Source: JBBROS01 sp963792675
GTDB lineage: Bacteria; Pseudomonadota; Alphaproteobacteria; Acetobacterales; Acetobacteraceae
Assembly: GCA_963792675.1 (NCBI GenBank)
Contig: CAWBWT010000002.1
Coordinates: 496,001 to 560,000, forward strand
Reading direction: 5' to 3'
DNA: 64,000 bases
The position numbers and the translations under genes were made by a program. Below, piece after piece: positions 43,588 to 51,568 of the stretch (its first letter is position 1; each line of letters begins with the position of its first letter). The notes below the pieces were generated by a model, which worked only from the letters and a program-made list of their open reading frames with translations, was not told the origin of the DNA and did not search any database.

Positions 43588-44904
43588 CTAAGACGCGGCC
43601 GGCCGGGGCGGCCCGACATCGTCCTGGGGTTTTTCTCCGAATATTTCGTCCGGGCCTCGCTGCGCTGTCCCGCAGCAGCCGGTCGAGATGGCGGCGAATG
43701 TGCCCGGCCTCGGCGACGCTGCCGGCCAGCGCCACGGCTGGTCGAACGCGACCCGGGCCTCGGCGGCCCGGCCGGTCTGCAGCAGAAAGGCGCCGCGGGC
43801 ACCGTGGAACGGGTAGTAGCCGGCCAGCCGGGGCGCGAGCGGCTCGATCAGCGACAGCGCGGCCTCGGCGCCGCGCAGCTTGGCTACGACGACGGCGCGG
43901 TTGAGCCGAACCACGGGCGAGGGCTGCAGCGTTTCGAGCGCCGCGTAGAGCGCGTCCATCTGCGCCCAATCGGTGTCGGCCGGCGTTGCCGCCCTGGCGT
44001 GCAGCCCGGCCAGCGCCGCCTGGATCTGGAAGGCGCCGGGCCGGTGGTGGCGCAGCGCCTTGTCGATCAGCGCCAGGCCCTCGGCGATGGCGTGCCGGTC
44101 CCACAAGCTGCGGTCCTGGTCGTCGAGCACCACCACGTCGCCTGCCGCGTCGAACCGTGCCGGGGCGCGCGCGTGCTGCAACAGCATCAGCGCGAGCAGG
44201 CCCATGATCTCGGGTTCGGCCGGGAACAGCCGCAGCAGCAAGCGGCCGAGCCGGATCGCCTCGTTGCAGAGCGGCGACGGCAGCGTCGCGGCGCCGCCCC
44301 GGGCGGAGTAGCCCTCGTTGAACAGCAAATAGAGCATGGCCGCTACCGCACCGAGGCGCTCGGCCCGTTCCAACGCGCCCGGGGTGGCGAACGGCACCTC
44401 GGCGGCAGCAACGCGGGCCTTGGCGCGGGTGATGCGCTGCTCCATCGCCGCCTCGCCGACAAGGAAAGCGGCGGCGATCTGCCGCACGGACAGGCCCGAC
44501 ACGACGCGCAGCGCCAAGGCGATCTGCTGCGTTGCCGGCAGGTCGGGATGGCAGCAGACGAACAGCAGGCGCAGCAGGTCGTCGCGGTAGTCGGTGCCGT
44601 CGAGCGTTTCCACGATCGGCGTTTCGGCGTCCTCGACGTCCGACAGCACCGCCTCATCCGGCAGCGCAGCTTCACGGCCGAGGCGGCGGCGCTGATCCAC
44701 GGCCGCGTTCCGGCCGACCATGATCAGCCAGGCAGCCGGGTTGCGCGGCGGTCCGTTCACGGGCCAGGTGCGCAGCGCGCGCAAGCAGGCTTCCTGAAAC
44801 GCCTCCTCGGCGGTGTCGAGGTCGCGGAAGCGGCGCAGCAGGGCGGCGACTGCCTGCGGCCGGGCGGCGGTCAGCGCTGCGGCGATCCAGGCCTCCCCGG
44901 TCAT
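43588..44904 (-). CDS. ECF sigma factor with C-terminal extension (ECF42/DUF6596 type), frame broken near the end
   Basis: RNA polymerase sigma-70 family protein. Region 2 is at about residues 10-75 (DLDTAEEAFQEACLRALRTW then WLIMVGRNAAVDQRRR). Region 4 is near 115-165 (LALRVVSGLSVRQIAAAFLV). A long helical TPR-like extension follows (AMLYLLFNEGYSARGG, LLLRLFPAEPEIMGLLALML, YALETLQPSP-like region). At about 43738-43744 the frame is lost. The expected tail AVALAGSVAEAGHIRRHLDR is in another frame ending at 43544, explained by one missing G. ECF42 factors have no anti-sigma factor and are encoded with DGPF/YCII proteins, as here; the C-terminal domain is thought to control activity. Confidence 0.85.
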   Translation of the reverse strand: MTGEAWIAAALTAARPQAVAALLRRFRDLDTAEEAFQEACLRALRTWPVNGPPRNPAAWLIMVGRNAAVDQRRRLGREAALPDEAVLSDVEDAETPIVETLDGTDYRDDLLRLLFVCCHPDLPATQQIALALRVVSGLSVRQIAAAFLVGEAAMEQRITRAKARVAAAEVPFATPGALERAERLGAVAAMLYLLFNEGYSARGGAATLPSPLCNEAIRLGRLLLRLFPAEPEIMGLLALMLLQHARAPARFDAAGDVVVLDDQDRSLWDRHAIAEGLALIDKALRHHRPGAFQIQAALAGLHARAATPADTDWAQMDALYAALETLQPSPVVRLNRAVVVAKLRGAEAALSLIEPLAPRLAGYYPFHGARGAFLLQTGRAAEARVAFDQPWRWPAASPRPGTFAAISTGCCGTAQRGPDEIFGEKPQDDVGPPRPAAS

Positions 44905-44934
44905 GTCGGGGCCGGCCGTGTCAGGTCGGTCATG

Positions 44935-45321
44935 TCAGGCTTGGGACGGCGCTGCGGCAACGATTACACCGTTGGAGTAGCCGACCGGCCGCAACTCGTA
45001 GCAGCCCGAGCCCGGGTTGGCGGCGGCCAGCTCGCGCGCTGTGGCCACCGCGGCGTCGAGGTCGGCGCAGTCGACGATGTAGAAGCCGAGCAGCTGCTCC
45101 TTGGTTTCGGCGAACGGGCCGTCCAGCACGAGGGCCTCGCGGCCCTTGCGCAGCGTTGTCGCGGCGGTGGTGGGCAGCAGCCGCGCCACCGGTCCGAGCC
45201 GGCCGGCCTGTGCCAGGCCTTGCTGCACGACCGCAAGCCGGGCCATGCAGGCCTCGTCCTCGGCGCGGGTCCAGGCGCCGATTTCGGCCTCGTCGTGGTA
45301 GCAGAGGATCGCATACAGCAT
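44935..45321 (-). CDS. YCII/DGPF family protein
   Basis: A 128-residue dimeric alpha/beta-barrel family member. MLYAILCYHDEAEIGAW is the usual start and LVLDGPFAETKEQLLGFYIV carries the DGPF signature at about residues 67-86. CADLDAAVATARELAAANPG and the end ELRPV are standard. ATG 45321 is selected as the family start. It lies 30 bases upstream of the ECF sigma gene and downstream of another YCII gene; such proteins are typical targets and partners of ECF42 sigma factors. Confidence 0.87.
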   Translation of the reverse strand: MLYAILCYHDEAEIGAWTRAEDEACMARLAVVQQGLAQAGRLGPVARLLPTTAATTLRKGREALVLDGPFAETKEQLLGFYIVDCADLDAAVATARELAAANPGSGCYELRPVGYSNGVIVAAAPSQA

Positions 45322-45335
45322 CGGCGTGGCCCCCT

Positions 45336-45755
45336 TCAGTTCGCTTGCCGGTCGCGGAACGCCTGCTCGCGGGCGCGCCAACCATCGGGGGTCTCGCCGG
45401 GGCTTGGCGCGAAGTCGGCGAGCTCGAAGACTTGTCGCAATTCGAGCTCCACATCGGGTTCGGGCCAGCGGCGAACCCAGTCCAATGCCTCGGCACGCGA
45501 GGCCACCTCGACGATGGTGAAGCCGGCGATCAGGCTGTTCGGATCATCGAACGGGCCGTCGGCCACGGTGGGCACGCCAGATTTGAAGCTGATGCGGGCC
45601 CCCTTCGTCGTCGGCTGCAGACCCTCGCCAGCCCGGAAGATGCCGGCCTCGATCATGGCTTGGTTGTAGGCGCCCATGGCGGACAACAGGGCTTCGCCGG
45701 GCATGACGCCGGCCTCGGTGGCGGCGTCGGCGCGGCGGATGATCATGAAGCGCAT
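45336..45755 (-). CDS. YCII/DGPF family protein
   Basis: A 139-residue paralogue of the next gene: MRFMIIRRADAATEAGVMPG, then GEGLQPTTKGARISFKSGVP and TVADGPFDDPNSLIAGFTIV (DGPF near residue 68) and SRAEALDWVRRWP. It is the first gene of the sigma-factor group, 14 bases before the second YCII gene. The promoter should lie in 45756-45928; no ECF-type -35/-10 pair was assigned with confidence. Confidence 0.87.
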   Translation of the reverse strand: MRFMIIRRADAATEAGVMPGEALLSAMGAYNQAMIEAGIFRAGEGLQPTTKGARISFKSGVPTVADGPFDDPNSLIAGFTIVEVASRAEALDWVRRWPEPDVELELRQVFELADFAPSPGETPDGWRAREQAFRDRQAN

Positions 45756-45928
45756 GGACGGATCTCCCTCGGTCGGCGGGCCGCTTGGCGGGCCCGCTTC
45801 GAGGACGATCCTACCGAACCGACCCCGACAACCGCGAGGAGGGTTTTTCGGTTCGTGGGCTGGCTCAGGCTGGCGAACGAAGCGGAACCGGTCAGGGGGG
45901 CGCCGGTCCCGCTTCGACGGCCGGGCAA

Positions 45929-46276
45929 TCAGCCCGCCGGCCGCTCGGTGCCGGCGATGCGGTGCGGAACCGCGCGCGTCCGGGCAAACGTCATCGGATC
46001 AGCGACGAAACCGCGCGGCTGCGAGTTCACCGTCTGGATCAGCGCCTCGTTGCTCGACGCCGCCTCGACGAGCGCCAAGCCGGACCGGCCGGCAGCGTTG
46101 CCCGTCAGGCTCGGGTAGGCGTCGCTTCCGGTGTCGTTGGCGAAGGCCGCGCCGTGGGTGACCTGACCGGGCGATGGCATCGGGAACGGATTGCCGCTGC
46201 CTTCGCTCTCGGCGAACACCGGACCGGACGCCAGGCTGACGATGACGGCGGCGGCGAATGTGATTTTCGTGACCAT
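45929..46276 (-). CDS. Small secreted protein of unknown function
   Basis: A 115-residue protein with a signal peptide (TKITFAAAVIVSLASGPVFA, mature start ESEGSGNP). The mature part includes AFANDTGSDAYPSLTGNAAG and SSNEALIQTVNSQPRGFVAD. It has no Cys and no membrane segment. The DTGSDAYP motif echoes the DTGNMAYP repeats of the secreted protein at 29928. ATG 46276 has GGAGAGCAATC upstream. It is divergent from the Crp-type regulator, with a CRP-like site between them. Confidence 0.6.
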   Translation of the reverse strand: MVTKITFAAAVIVSLASGPVFAESEGSGNPFPMPSPGQVTHGAAFANDTGSDAYPSLTGNAAGRSGLALVEAASSNEALIQTVNSQPRGFVADPMTFARTRAVPHRIAGTERPAG

Positions 46277-46383
46277 GATTGCTCTCCTGCCTTGATGGCC
46301 GATGCGCCGCAGCCGCTGGACCCGTTGTCCCGACCGACCGTGCTGGCCATGAGCAGAACCTAGATTTGCTTCCGCTTATTCGC

Positions 46384-46399
46384 TGTGTGCTGGCTCACA
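46384..46399. promoter_or_regulatory. CRP/FNR-like palindrome between divergent genes
   Basis: TGTGT-GCTGGC-TCACA matches the CRP consensus TGTGA-N6-TCACA at nine of ten half-site bases. It lies about 100 bases upstream of both the regulator (46484, plus) and the secreted protein (46276, minus). The regulator has the recognition-helix pattern RETVSR, close to RETVGR of CRP, so autoregulation or control of the secreted protein is plausible. Confidence 0.4.
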
Positions 46400-46483
46400 C
46401 CGTGGCGATGCCGAAACGGGACCCTGCGGGACGGGGCATCGTTGGCATTGCGAATCCACGGCCGCCGCCCCTATCGTCGGGTC

Positions 46484-47194
46484 ATGATCACGCCCGCGAC
46501 GGGGATGGCACAATCGCTTGCCCGGCACAGCTTCCTTGCCGGGTCGCCCGGCGCCGTGCTGGACAAGCTGGCCGGCCAGGTCCGTTGGATCGATGCCGCG
46601 CCGGACCAGACCATTGCGGAGTTCGAGGACGAGACGACCGATGTGTTCCTCATCCTGCAGGGGAACGTCCGCGTCCTCGTGCGCACCGCGGACGGCAAGC
46701 GGACCCAAATCCTGGGCGACTTCGCCACCGGCGACTTGGTGGGCGAGATGTCGGCGATCGACAATGCGCCGCGCTCGGCACGGATCGAGGCGCTGGTGCG
46801 GACGCGGCTGTGCGTGGTGCCTGCCGCCGTGTTCCTGGCCACCGTATTCGCGTCGCCGGCCGTCAGCCACCGCCTGATGCGGCTGTTGGCGGCGCGGATC
46901 CGTGGCTTGAACCGCCGGTTGCTGGAGGTGACGGCATTGCCGATCCGCCTTCGGTTGGCGGCCGAGTTGCTGCGGCTCAGCCGTCCGCGTCAGGATGGAA
47001 GCCGGAGCGTCAGCCCGCCGCCGATCCAGGAGGAGTTGGCGGACCGGATCGGCACCAGGCGCGAGACGGTGTCGCGCGAGCTGTCGCGGTTGACGGAGGC
47101 CGGCTTGCTGCGCCGCACGCAAGCGGCGTACGTGATCGACGACCCGGCGGCGCTGCAGGCGGCGATCGACGCGGGCCTCGATCAGCCGACGTGA
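46484..47194 (+). CDS. Crp/Fnr family transcriptional regulator
   Basis: A 236-residue regulator. The N-terminal cyclic-nucleotide-binding-like beta roll has FEDETTDVFLILQGNVRVLV and GDFATGDLVGEMSAIDNAPR (the phosphate-binding-cassette position). The C-terminal winged helix has IQEELADRIGTRRETVSREL followed by SRLTEAGLLRR. No Cys cluster for Fe-S is present, so it is not FNR-like in oxygen sensing. ATG 46484 is used; the upstream frame to 46385 is poor. A CRP-like site lies 85 bases upstream. The ligand is unknown. Confidence 0.87.
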   Translation: MITPATGMAQSLARHSFLAGSPGAVLDKLAGQVRWIDAAPDQTIAEFEDETTDVFLILQGNVRVLVRTADGKRTQILGDFATGDLVGEMSAIDNAPRSARIEALVRTRLCVVPAAVFLATVFASPAVSHRLMRLLAARIRGLNRRLLEVTALPIRLRLAAELLRLSRPRQDGSRSVSPPPIQEELADRIGTRRETVSRELSRLTEAGLLRRTQAAYVIDDPAALQAAIDAGLDQPT

Positions 47195-47262
47195 GACGTG
47201 CGGCGGGGGTCGCGCGACTCGGATGCGAACGGGCATGGTGGTCGACCCATGCGAGACCGAAC

Positions 47263-47475
47263 ATGACCGAAGCGCCGCGCGACTCTGCCAGGATTCCCAT
47301 CTCTCATCACTGGGTCCGGCTCGACCGGGCCGAGGTGCTGCGCCGGCGCCCGGGGCGGCGGTCATCGAAGCCGGAATGCGTCCTGGTCGGCCATGCCTGG
47401 GTCGACGAAGCCGGGCGGGATGGTTGGTTGATCTGCCTGGCGTGCGAGGCGGTGCGTGGGTCCAGAAGCGGTTAG
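47263..47475 (+). CDS. Hypothetical small protein with C-x(n)-H and CxxC, 70 residues
   Basis: Basic N-terminal half (RIPISHHWVRLDRAEVLRRR) and a C-terminal block CVLVGHAWVDEAGRDGWLIC ending LACE. The Cys and His spacing (C-x4-H, C-x2-C) could form a small zinc site. The ATG at 47263 lacks a strong ribosome binding site. It lies between the Crp-type regulator and the DUF3830 gene on the same strand. It is not recognised; reality is uncertain. Confidence 0.4.
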   Translation: MTEAPRDSARIPISHHWVRLDRAEVLRRRPGRRSSKPECVLVGHAWVDEAGRDGWLICLACEAVRGSRSG

Positions 47476-47489
47476 CGCAGGGAGCGTTC

Positions 47490-47912
47490 ATGTCCGACAT
47501 TTCGATCACCGCCGGCCCGTTCCGGTTCAAGGCCCGGTTCGAGGCGGGGAAGTCGCCGCAGACCTGCGCTGCGTTCCAGCAGGTCATGCCCTATTCGGAG
47601 AAGCTGATCCACGTGCGTTGGAGCGGGGAGGCGTGCTGGATCCCGCTGGGTGAGCATCGGTTCGGGGTGGGATACGAGGACCCGACGAGCTTTCCCGCGC
47701 CGGGACAGGTGATCCTTTACCCCGGCGGCGTGCCTGGAGCGCTCAGCGAGACGGAGATCCTGGTCGCCTACGGTCCCTGCCGGTTCGCGAGCAAGGCCGG
47801 ACAGCTGGCGGGCAACCACTTCCTTTCCATCACGGAGGGCCTGGAAAACCTGCACGCCCTCGGCCGGCTGACGTTGCTGGAGGGCGCACAGGCGATCCGC
47901 TTCGGCGACTGA
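47490..47912 (+). CDS. DUF3830 family (cyclophilin-like) protein
   Basis: A 140-residue protein: PFRFKARFEAGKSPQTCAAF, LIHVRWSGEACWIPLGEHRF and APGQVILYPGGVPGALSETE are the DUF3830 blocks, a small cyclophilin-like beta barrel without known activity. It ends ITEGLENLHALGR. The ATG follows GGGAGCGTTC. DUF3830 genes often accompany amide or dipeptide catabolism genes, but none is adjacent here. Confidence 0.78.
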   Translation: MSDISITAGPFRFKARFEAGKSPQTCAAFQQVMPYSEKLIHVRWSGEACWIPLGEHRFGVGYEDPTSFPAPGQVILYPGGVPGALSETEILVAYGPCRFASKAGQLAGNHFLSITEGLENLHALGRLTLLEGAQAIRFGD

Positions 47913-47956
47913 CCGAGTGCTTCGGAAGCGGCCGAAGCTCCGGAGGGATGCCCGTG

Positions 47957-48946
47957 CTACCCCGCCGGGCGATTCACCCGGCGCTCGATGCTGTCCCAAA
48001 TGGCTGCCGACAGATCGACGCCGTCGAAGCGGGCGACTTCCTGCAGGCCAGTCGGTGAGGTGACGTTGATCTCGGTCAGATAGTCGCCGATCACGTCGAT
48101 GCCGACGAAGATCAGACCGTGGTCGCGCAGATGCGGGCCGATGCGGCGGCAGATCTCGCGCTCGCGCTCGGTCAGCACGCTGGCTTCCGGGCGGCCGCCC
48201 ACGTGCATGTTGCTGCGCGCCTCGCCTGCCGCCGGCACACGGTTGATGGCGCCCAACGGCTCGCCGTCGATCAGGATGATGCGCTTGTCGCCCAACCGGA
48301 CCGCCGGCTCGTAGCGCTGGATCATCAGCGGCTCGCGCGAGCGGGCGAAGTGCATCTCGAGCAGCGAGGCCAGGTTCTCGTCGTCGGGCTTGATGCGGAA
48401 CACGCCGGCGCCGCCGTTGCCGAATAGCGGCTTGACGATGATGTCCCCGTACTGGGCGCGGAAGGCGCGGATCGCCTCCGCGTCCCAGGTGATCAGGGTC
48501 GGCGGCATCAGGTCGGGGAAATGGGTGACGAGCAGCTTCTCCGGCGCATCGCGGACGTGCTTGGGGTCGTTGACCACCAGCGTGCGGGGGTGGATGTGCT
48601 CCAGCATGTGGGTGGCGGTGATGTAGGCCATGTCGAAGGGTGGATCCTGCCGCATCAGCACGACGTCCATGGTGCCGAGGTCGAGGCGCCCGGGCGGACC
48701 GAAGGCGTAGTGGTTGCCGGACACGCGTTGCACCGTGACCGGCCGGGCGGTCGCGGTCAGGCGCTCGGTGCGGCGGCCTTCCGGCGCCTCCTTGCCTTCG
48801 TGCAGCGACAGGTGGCGCACCTCGTAGTGCCACATCGCATGGCCGCGGCGCTGCGCTTCCAGCATGAGGGCGAAGGTGCTGTCGCCGTCGATGTTGACGG
48901 TTTCGATCGGGTCCATCTGGATGGCGACGTCGAGCTTGCGGGTCAT
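47957..48946 (-). CDS. gshB: Glutathione synthase
   Basis: ATP-grasp ligase joining gamma-glutamylcysteine and glycine, 329 residues. The N-terminal pre-ATP-grasp domain has VAIQMDPIETVNIDGDSTFA and LMRQDPPFDMAYITATHMLE. The ATP-grasp part has DIIVKPLFGNGGAGVFRIK, the C-terminal part RVPAAGEARSNMHVGGRPEA and FVGIDVIGDYLTEINVTSPT (metal-binding Glu/Asn). This is the proteobacterial GshB. ATG 48946 (MTRKLDVAIQMDP) is the family start; the longer frame to 49135 is not used. Confidence 0.93.
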   Translation of the reverse strand: MTRKLDVAIQMDPIETVNIDGDSTFALMLEAQRRGHAMWHYEVRHLSLHEGKEAPEGRRTERLTATARPVTVQRVSGNHYAFGPPGRLDLGTMDVVLMRQDPPFDMAYITATHMLEHIHPRTLVVNDPKHVRDAPEKLLVTHFPDLMPPTLITWDAEAIRAFRAQYGDIIVKPLFGNGGAGVFRIKPDDENLASLLEMHFARSREPLMIQRYEPAVRLGDKRIILIDGEPLGAINRVPAAGEARSNMHVGGRPEASVLTEREREICRRIGPHLRDHGLIFVGIDVIGDYLTEINVTSPTGLQEVARFDGVDLSAAIWDSIERRVNRPAG

Positions 48947-49050
48947 CGGGGCCTCGTGGCGGAAGGTGGCGCACAGATAAAGCAGTTCGGGCGCAGGCGG
49001 TATCCGGGGCTGGCTCGACGCAGGCGGTGCCGTGCCATATTGCTTCGGGC

Positions 49051-49329
49051 ATGGATGACGTTGCCCGCGCCGTGCTCGCGTTCGGATCGACGCTTTGGCA
49101 AACGCTCGATCGGGCCGTGGCAGCGCTCGGGGCATTGCACGGAGTGATCCGCTCGTTCCTCAACTCGCTGCACGTGCCGCAATCCCTGCACGGCGGCATC
49201 ATCGCCCTGCTCTGGGTGGTCGTTCTGGTGTCGTGCTTTCGCGCGCTGCCCGTTTGGGGCCGCATGGTGCTGGTGTTCTGCACGTGCGTCATGCTCGCCA
49301 AGGTGTTCGGCGGAACAAAGTTGATGTAG
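49051..49329 (+). CDS. Small membrane protein, 92 residues
   Basis: One or two hydrophobic helices (GIIALLWVVVLVSCFRALPV and GRMVLVFCTCVMLAKVFGG) follow an amphipathic N-terminal half (AVLAFGSTLWQTLDRAVAAL). There is no signal-peptide cleavage site. ATG 49051 is preferred over the in-frame GTG at 49027. It is not recognised. It is divergent from gshB and convergent with the hexapeptide transferase gene. Confidence 0.5.
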   Translation: MDDVARAVLAFGSTLWQTLDRAVAALGALHGVIRSFLNSLHVPQSLHGGIIALLWVVVLVSCFRALPVWGRMVLVFCTCVMLAKVFGGTKLM

Positions 49330-49334
49330 CCGGG

Positions 49335-49973
49335 TCAGCGGTTGGGGTCGTAGCGGGCGCAGAACTCGGCCGCGCCCAAGCTCCGGATGTCGGCCATCGC
49401 GCGGCCCAGTCGGTCGTGCGGCCAGTCCCACCAAGCGATGCGCTGTAGCGCTTCCACGATGGGATCGGGAAACCGCAGGCGCAGCACCCGGCCCGGATTG
49501 CCGACGACGACCGCGAAGGGCGGCACGTCCTTTGTCACCACCGTTCCGGCGCCGATCGCGGCACCGGTGCCGATACGCAAGCCGGGCAGGATGATGGCGG
49601 CGTGGCCGATCCAGACGTCATGGCCGAGGGTGACGGGGCTGCTGCGCCGCCAGTCGAAAAAGGCCGGGTCATCGGGACCGAGCCCATAGGCGCTGCTGCG
49701 GTAGCTGACATGGCTGAGCATGACCCGGTCGAGCGGATGGTTGCCGGGGTTGATGCGAGTGTGGGCAGCGATCGAGCAATACTTTCCGATCGTCGTGTAG
49801 ATGATATCGCTGTCGTTCACGACGTAGGAGTAGTCGCCGAAGCTGCTTTCGGCGACTTTGGTGCGGGCGCCGACCTCGCAATACTTGCCGAATGTCGTTT
49901 GCCGCACCGACGCGGTACGATGGACGCTCGGCGCTTCGCCCAGGTTCTTGTCCGAGGCCGGGTCGTTGACCAT
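49335..49973 (-). CDS. Hexapeptide-repeat transferase of the phosphonate-metabolism type (DapH/DapD/GlmU-related)
   Basis: Left-handed beta-helix acyltransferase, 212 residues. FGKYCEVGARTKVAESSFGD, IIYTTIGKYCSIAAHTRINP and GHDVWIGHAAIILPGLRIGT are hexapeptide rungs with the catalytic-type His. GNHPLDRVMLSHVSYRSSAY and IAWWDWPHDRL are, from memory, characteristic of the transferase subgroup found in phosphonate gene clusters (TIGR03308-like). That would link it to phnCDE 44 kb away. The acceptor is unknown. The GTG or ATG choice at 49973 follows the family N-terminus loosely. Confidence 0.8.
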   Translation of the reverse strand: MVNDPASDKNLGEAPSVHRTASVRQTTFGKYCEVGARTKVAESSFGDYSYVVNDSDIIYTTIGKYCSIAAHTRINPGNHPLDRVMLSHVSYRSSAYGLGPDDPAFFDWRRSSPVTLGHDVWIGHAAIILPGLRIGTGAAIGAGTVVTKDVPPFAVVVGNPGRVLRLRFPDPIVEALQRIAWWDWPHDRLGRAMADIRSLGAAEFCARYDPNR

Positions 49974-49981
49974 CGGGCCCG

Positions 49982-51385
49982 TCAGTTCAGGAACAGCTTG
50001 CCCGGGTTCATGATGCCGCGCGGGTCAATCGCCACCTTCACTTGCCGCATCACCGCGAGGGTTTCGGCGCCGTGCTCCTGTTCGAGGAACTCGCGCTTGC
50101 CGATGCCGACGCCGTGCTCACCGGAGCAGGAGCCGCCGAGCGACAGCGCGCGGGCGACGATCTTGCGGTCCAACGCCCAGACGCGCTCGAGCCCGTCGGG
50201 CTCGTTGGGCACCAGGATGACCGTGTGGAAATTGCCGTCGCCGACATGGCCGACGATCGGCGCCGTGAGGCCAGAAGCGAGGATGTCCGCCTTGGCGCCG
50301 ACAATCAGGTCGGCGAGTTGGCTGATCGGCACGATCGCATCGGTCGCGACGCCCTTATGGCCGGGCTGCAGCGCGAGCGCGGCCCAGTAAGCGTCGTGCC
50401 GGGCCTTCCAGAGGCGGTTGCGCTCGGCGGCGTCGGTGGCCCACTGGAAGCCCTGGGCGCCGAACTCCGCGGTGATCTCCTGGGCCAACGCCGCTTGCTC
50501 GGCCACCGCGGCGGTTGTGCCGTGGAACTCCAGCAGCAAAGTGGGGACGGGCTGGTACCCCTCGAGCTTGGAGAAGGCGATGCAGGCGCCCATCTGCACA
50601 TCGTCCAGCAGCTCGATGCGGGCGATCGGGATGCCGGCCTGCAGGATGGCGATCACGCTCTCGACCGCGCCGGCCAGGCTGTCGAACTGGCAGATCGCGG
50701 CGCTCATGGCCTCGGGGATGCCGTGCAGGCGAAGCTGGATCTCGGTGATGATGCCGAGCGTGCCTTCGGACCCGATCATCAGATGCGTGAGGTCGTAGCC
50801 GGTGGCCGACTTGCGCACCCGGCCGCCGGTCTCGATCAGCCGTCCGTCGGGAAGCGCCACCTGGAGGCCGAGCACGTTCTCGCGGATGGTGCCGTAGCGG
50901 ACGGCCGCGGTGCCGCTGGCGCGGGTCGCGCACATGCCGCCGATGGTGCACTCGCTGCCGGGGTCGACCGGGAAGAACAGGCCCTGGTCGCGTAGGTGCT
51001 CGTTGAGCTGCTGCCGGGTCACGCCGGCCTGGATGCGGCAGTCCATGTCGGAGGCGTTCACTTCGAGCACCCGGGTCATGCGGCTGAGATCGACCGAGAT
51101 GCCGCCGCGCACCGGGGTGACATGGCCTTCAAGCGAGGTGCCGGCGCCGAACGGCACCACCGGAACGCCGTGGGCGTGGCACAGACCGAGCAGCTTGGCT
51201 GCTTCCGCCCCGGATTCGAGAAACGCAACCGCGTCGGGCATTACCGGCGGCTGGGTGTCCTCGCCGTGCGAATGCTGCTCGCGCAGGGCCGTGTTGGTCG
51301 AGATGCGGTCGCCGAGGAAGGCGCGCGCGGCGTCGATGACGGCGGCGGCTTCGGGCGACAGGCGGGCGGGCATGAGATCGGGCAT
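49982..51385 (-). CDS. FAD-linked oxidase (D-lactate dehydrogenase/GlcD-like)
   Basis: VAO-type flavoprotein, 467 residues. The FAD-binding PP-loop is VVPFGAGTSLEGHVTPVRGG at about 77-96, followed by DPGSECTIGGMCATRASGTA and YDLTHLMIGSEGTLGIITEI. The C-terminal FAD-oxidase domain has GHVGDGNFHTVILVP and the end GEHGVGIGKREFLEQEHG and DPRGIMNPGKLF. This is the Dld/GlcD group that oxidises D-2-hydroxy acids and passes electrons to cytochrome or quinone. ATG 51385 is preferred over 51415. No glcE/glcF partners are adjacent, which favours a single-subunit D-lactate-type enzyme. Confidence 0.87.
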   Translation of the reverse strand: MPDLMPARLSPEAAAVIDAARAFLGDRISTNTALREQHSHGEDTQPPVMPDAVAFLESGAEAAKLLGLCHAHGVPVVPFGAGTSLEGHVTPVRGGISVDLSRMTRVLEVNASDMDCRIQAGVTRQQLNEHLRDQGLFFPVDPGSECTIGGMCATRASGTAAVRYGTIRENVLGLQVALPDGRLIETGGRVRKSATGYDLTHLMIGSEGTLGIITEIQLRLHGIPEAMSAAICQFDSLAGAVESVIAILQAGIPIARIELLDDVQMGACIAFSKLEGYQPVPTLLLEFHGTTAAVAEQAALAQEITAEFGAQGFQWATDAAERNRLWKARHDAYWAALALQPGHKGVATDAIVPISQLADLIVGAKADILASGLTAPIVGHVGDGNFHTVILVPNEPDGLERVWALDRKIVARALSLGGSCSGEHGVGIGKREFLEQEHGAETLAVMRQVKVAIDPRGIMNPGKLFLN

Positions 51386-51417
51386 CGCGGGCTGTCCTGA
51401 GGCTGCTGGAAGCAAAA

Positions 51418-51472
51418 GCCCAGGGCGCTGCCCTGGACAAGCTGGGGCGGGCCGCCCCAGACCCGCGCCCGT
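51418..51472. repeat. Double palindromic repeat in the divergent dld-like/Rieske gap
   Basis: CCAGGGC GCT GCCCTGG (51420-51436) is followed by CTGGGGCGG/CCGCCCCAG (51442-51460) and then ACCCGCGCCC. This is a two-hairpin GC-rich intergenic repeat of the kind common in Alphaproteobacteria. It is related in design to the elements at 36189 and 63299, though the stems differ in sequence. Confidence 0.6.
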
Positions 51473-51568
51473 GAGTTAGGGGGCGAAGCGGCCGACGTCC
51501 AGCGCCGCCGCCGCAAACCACGTTCCCGCCGGGGCGTTGCGTCGCCGATCGCTCGGGAGAGGCCGTCC

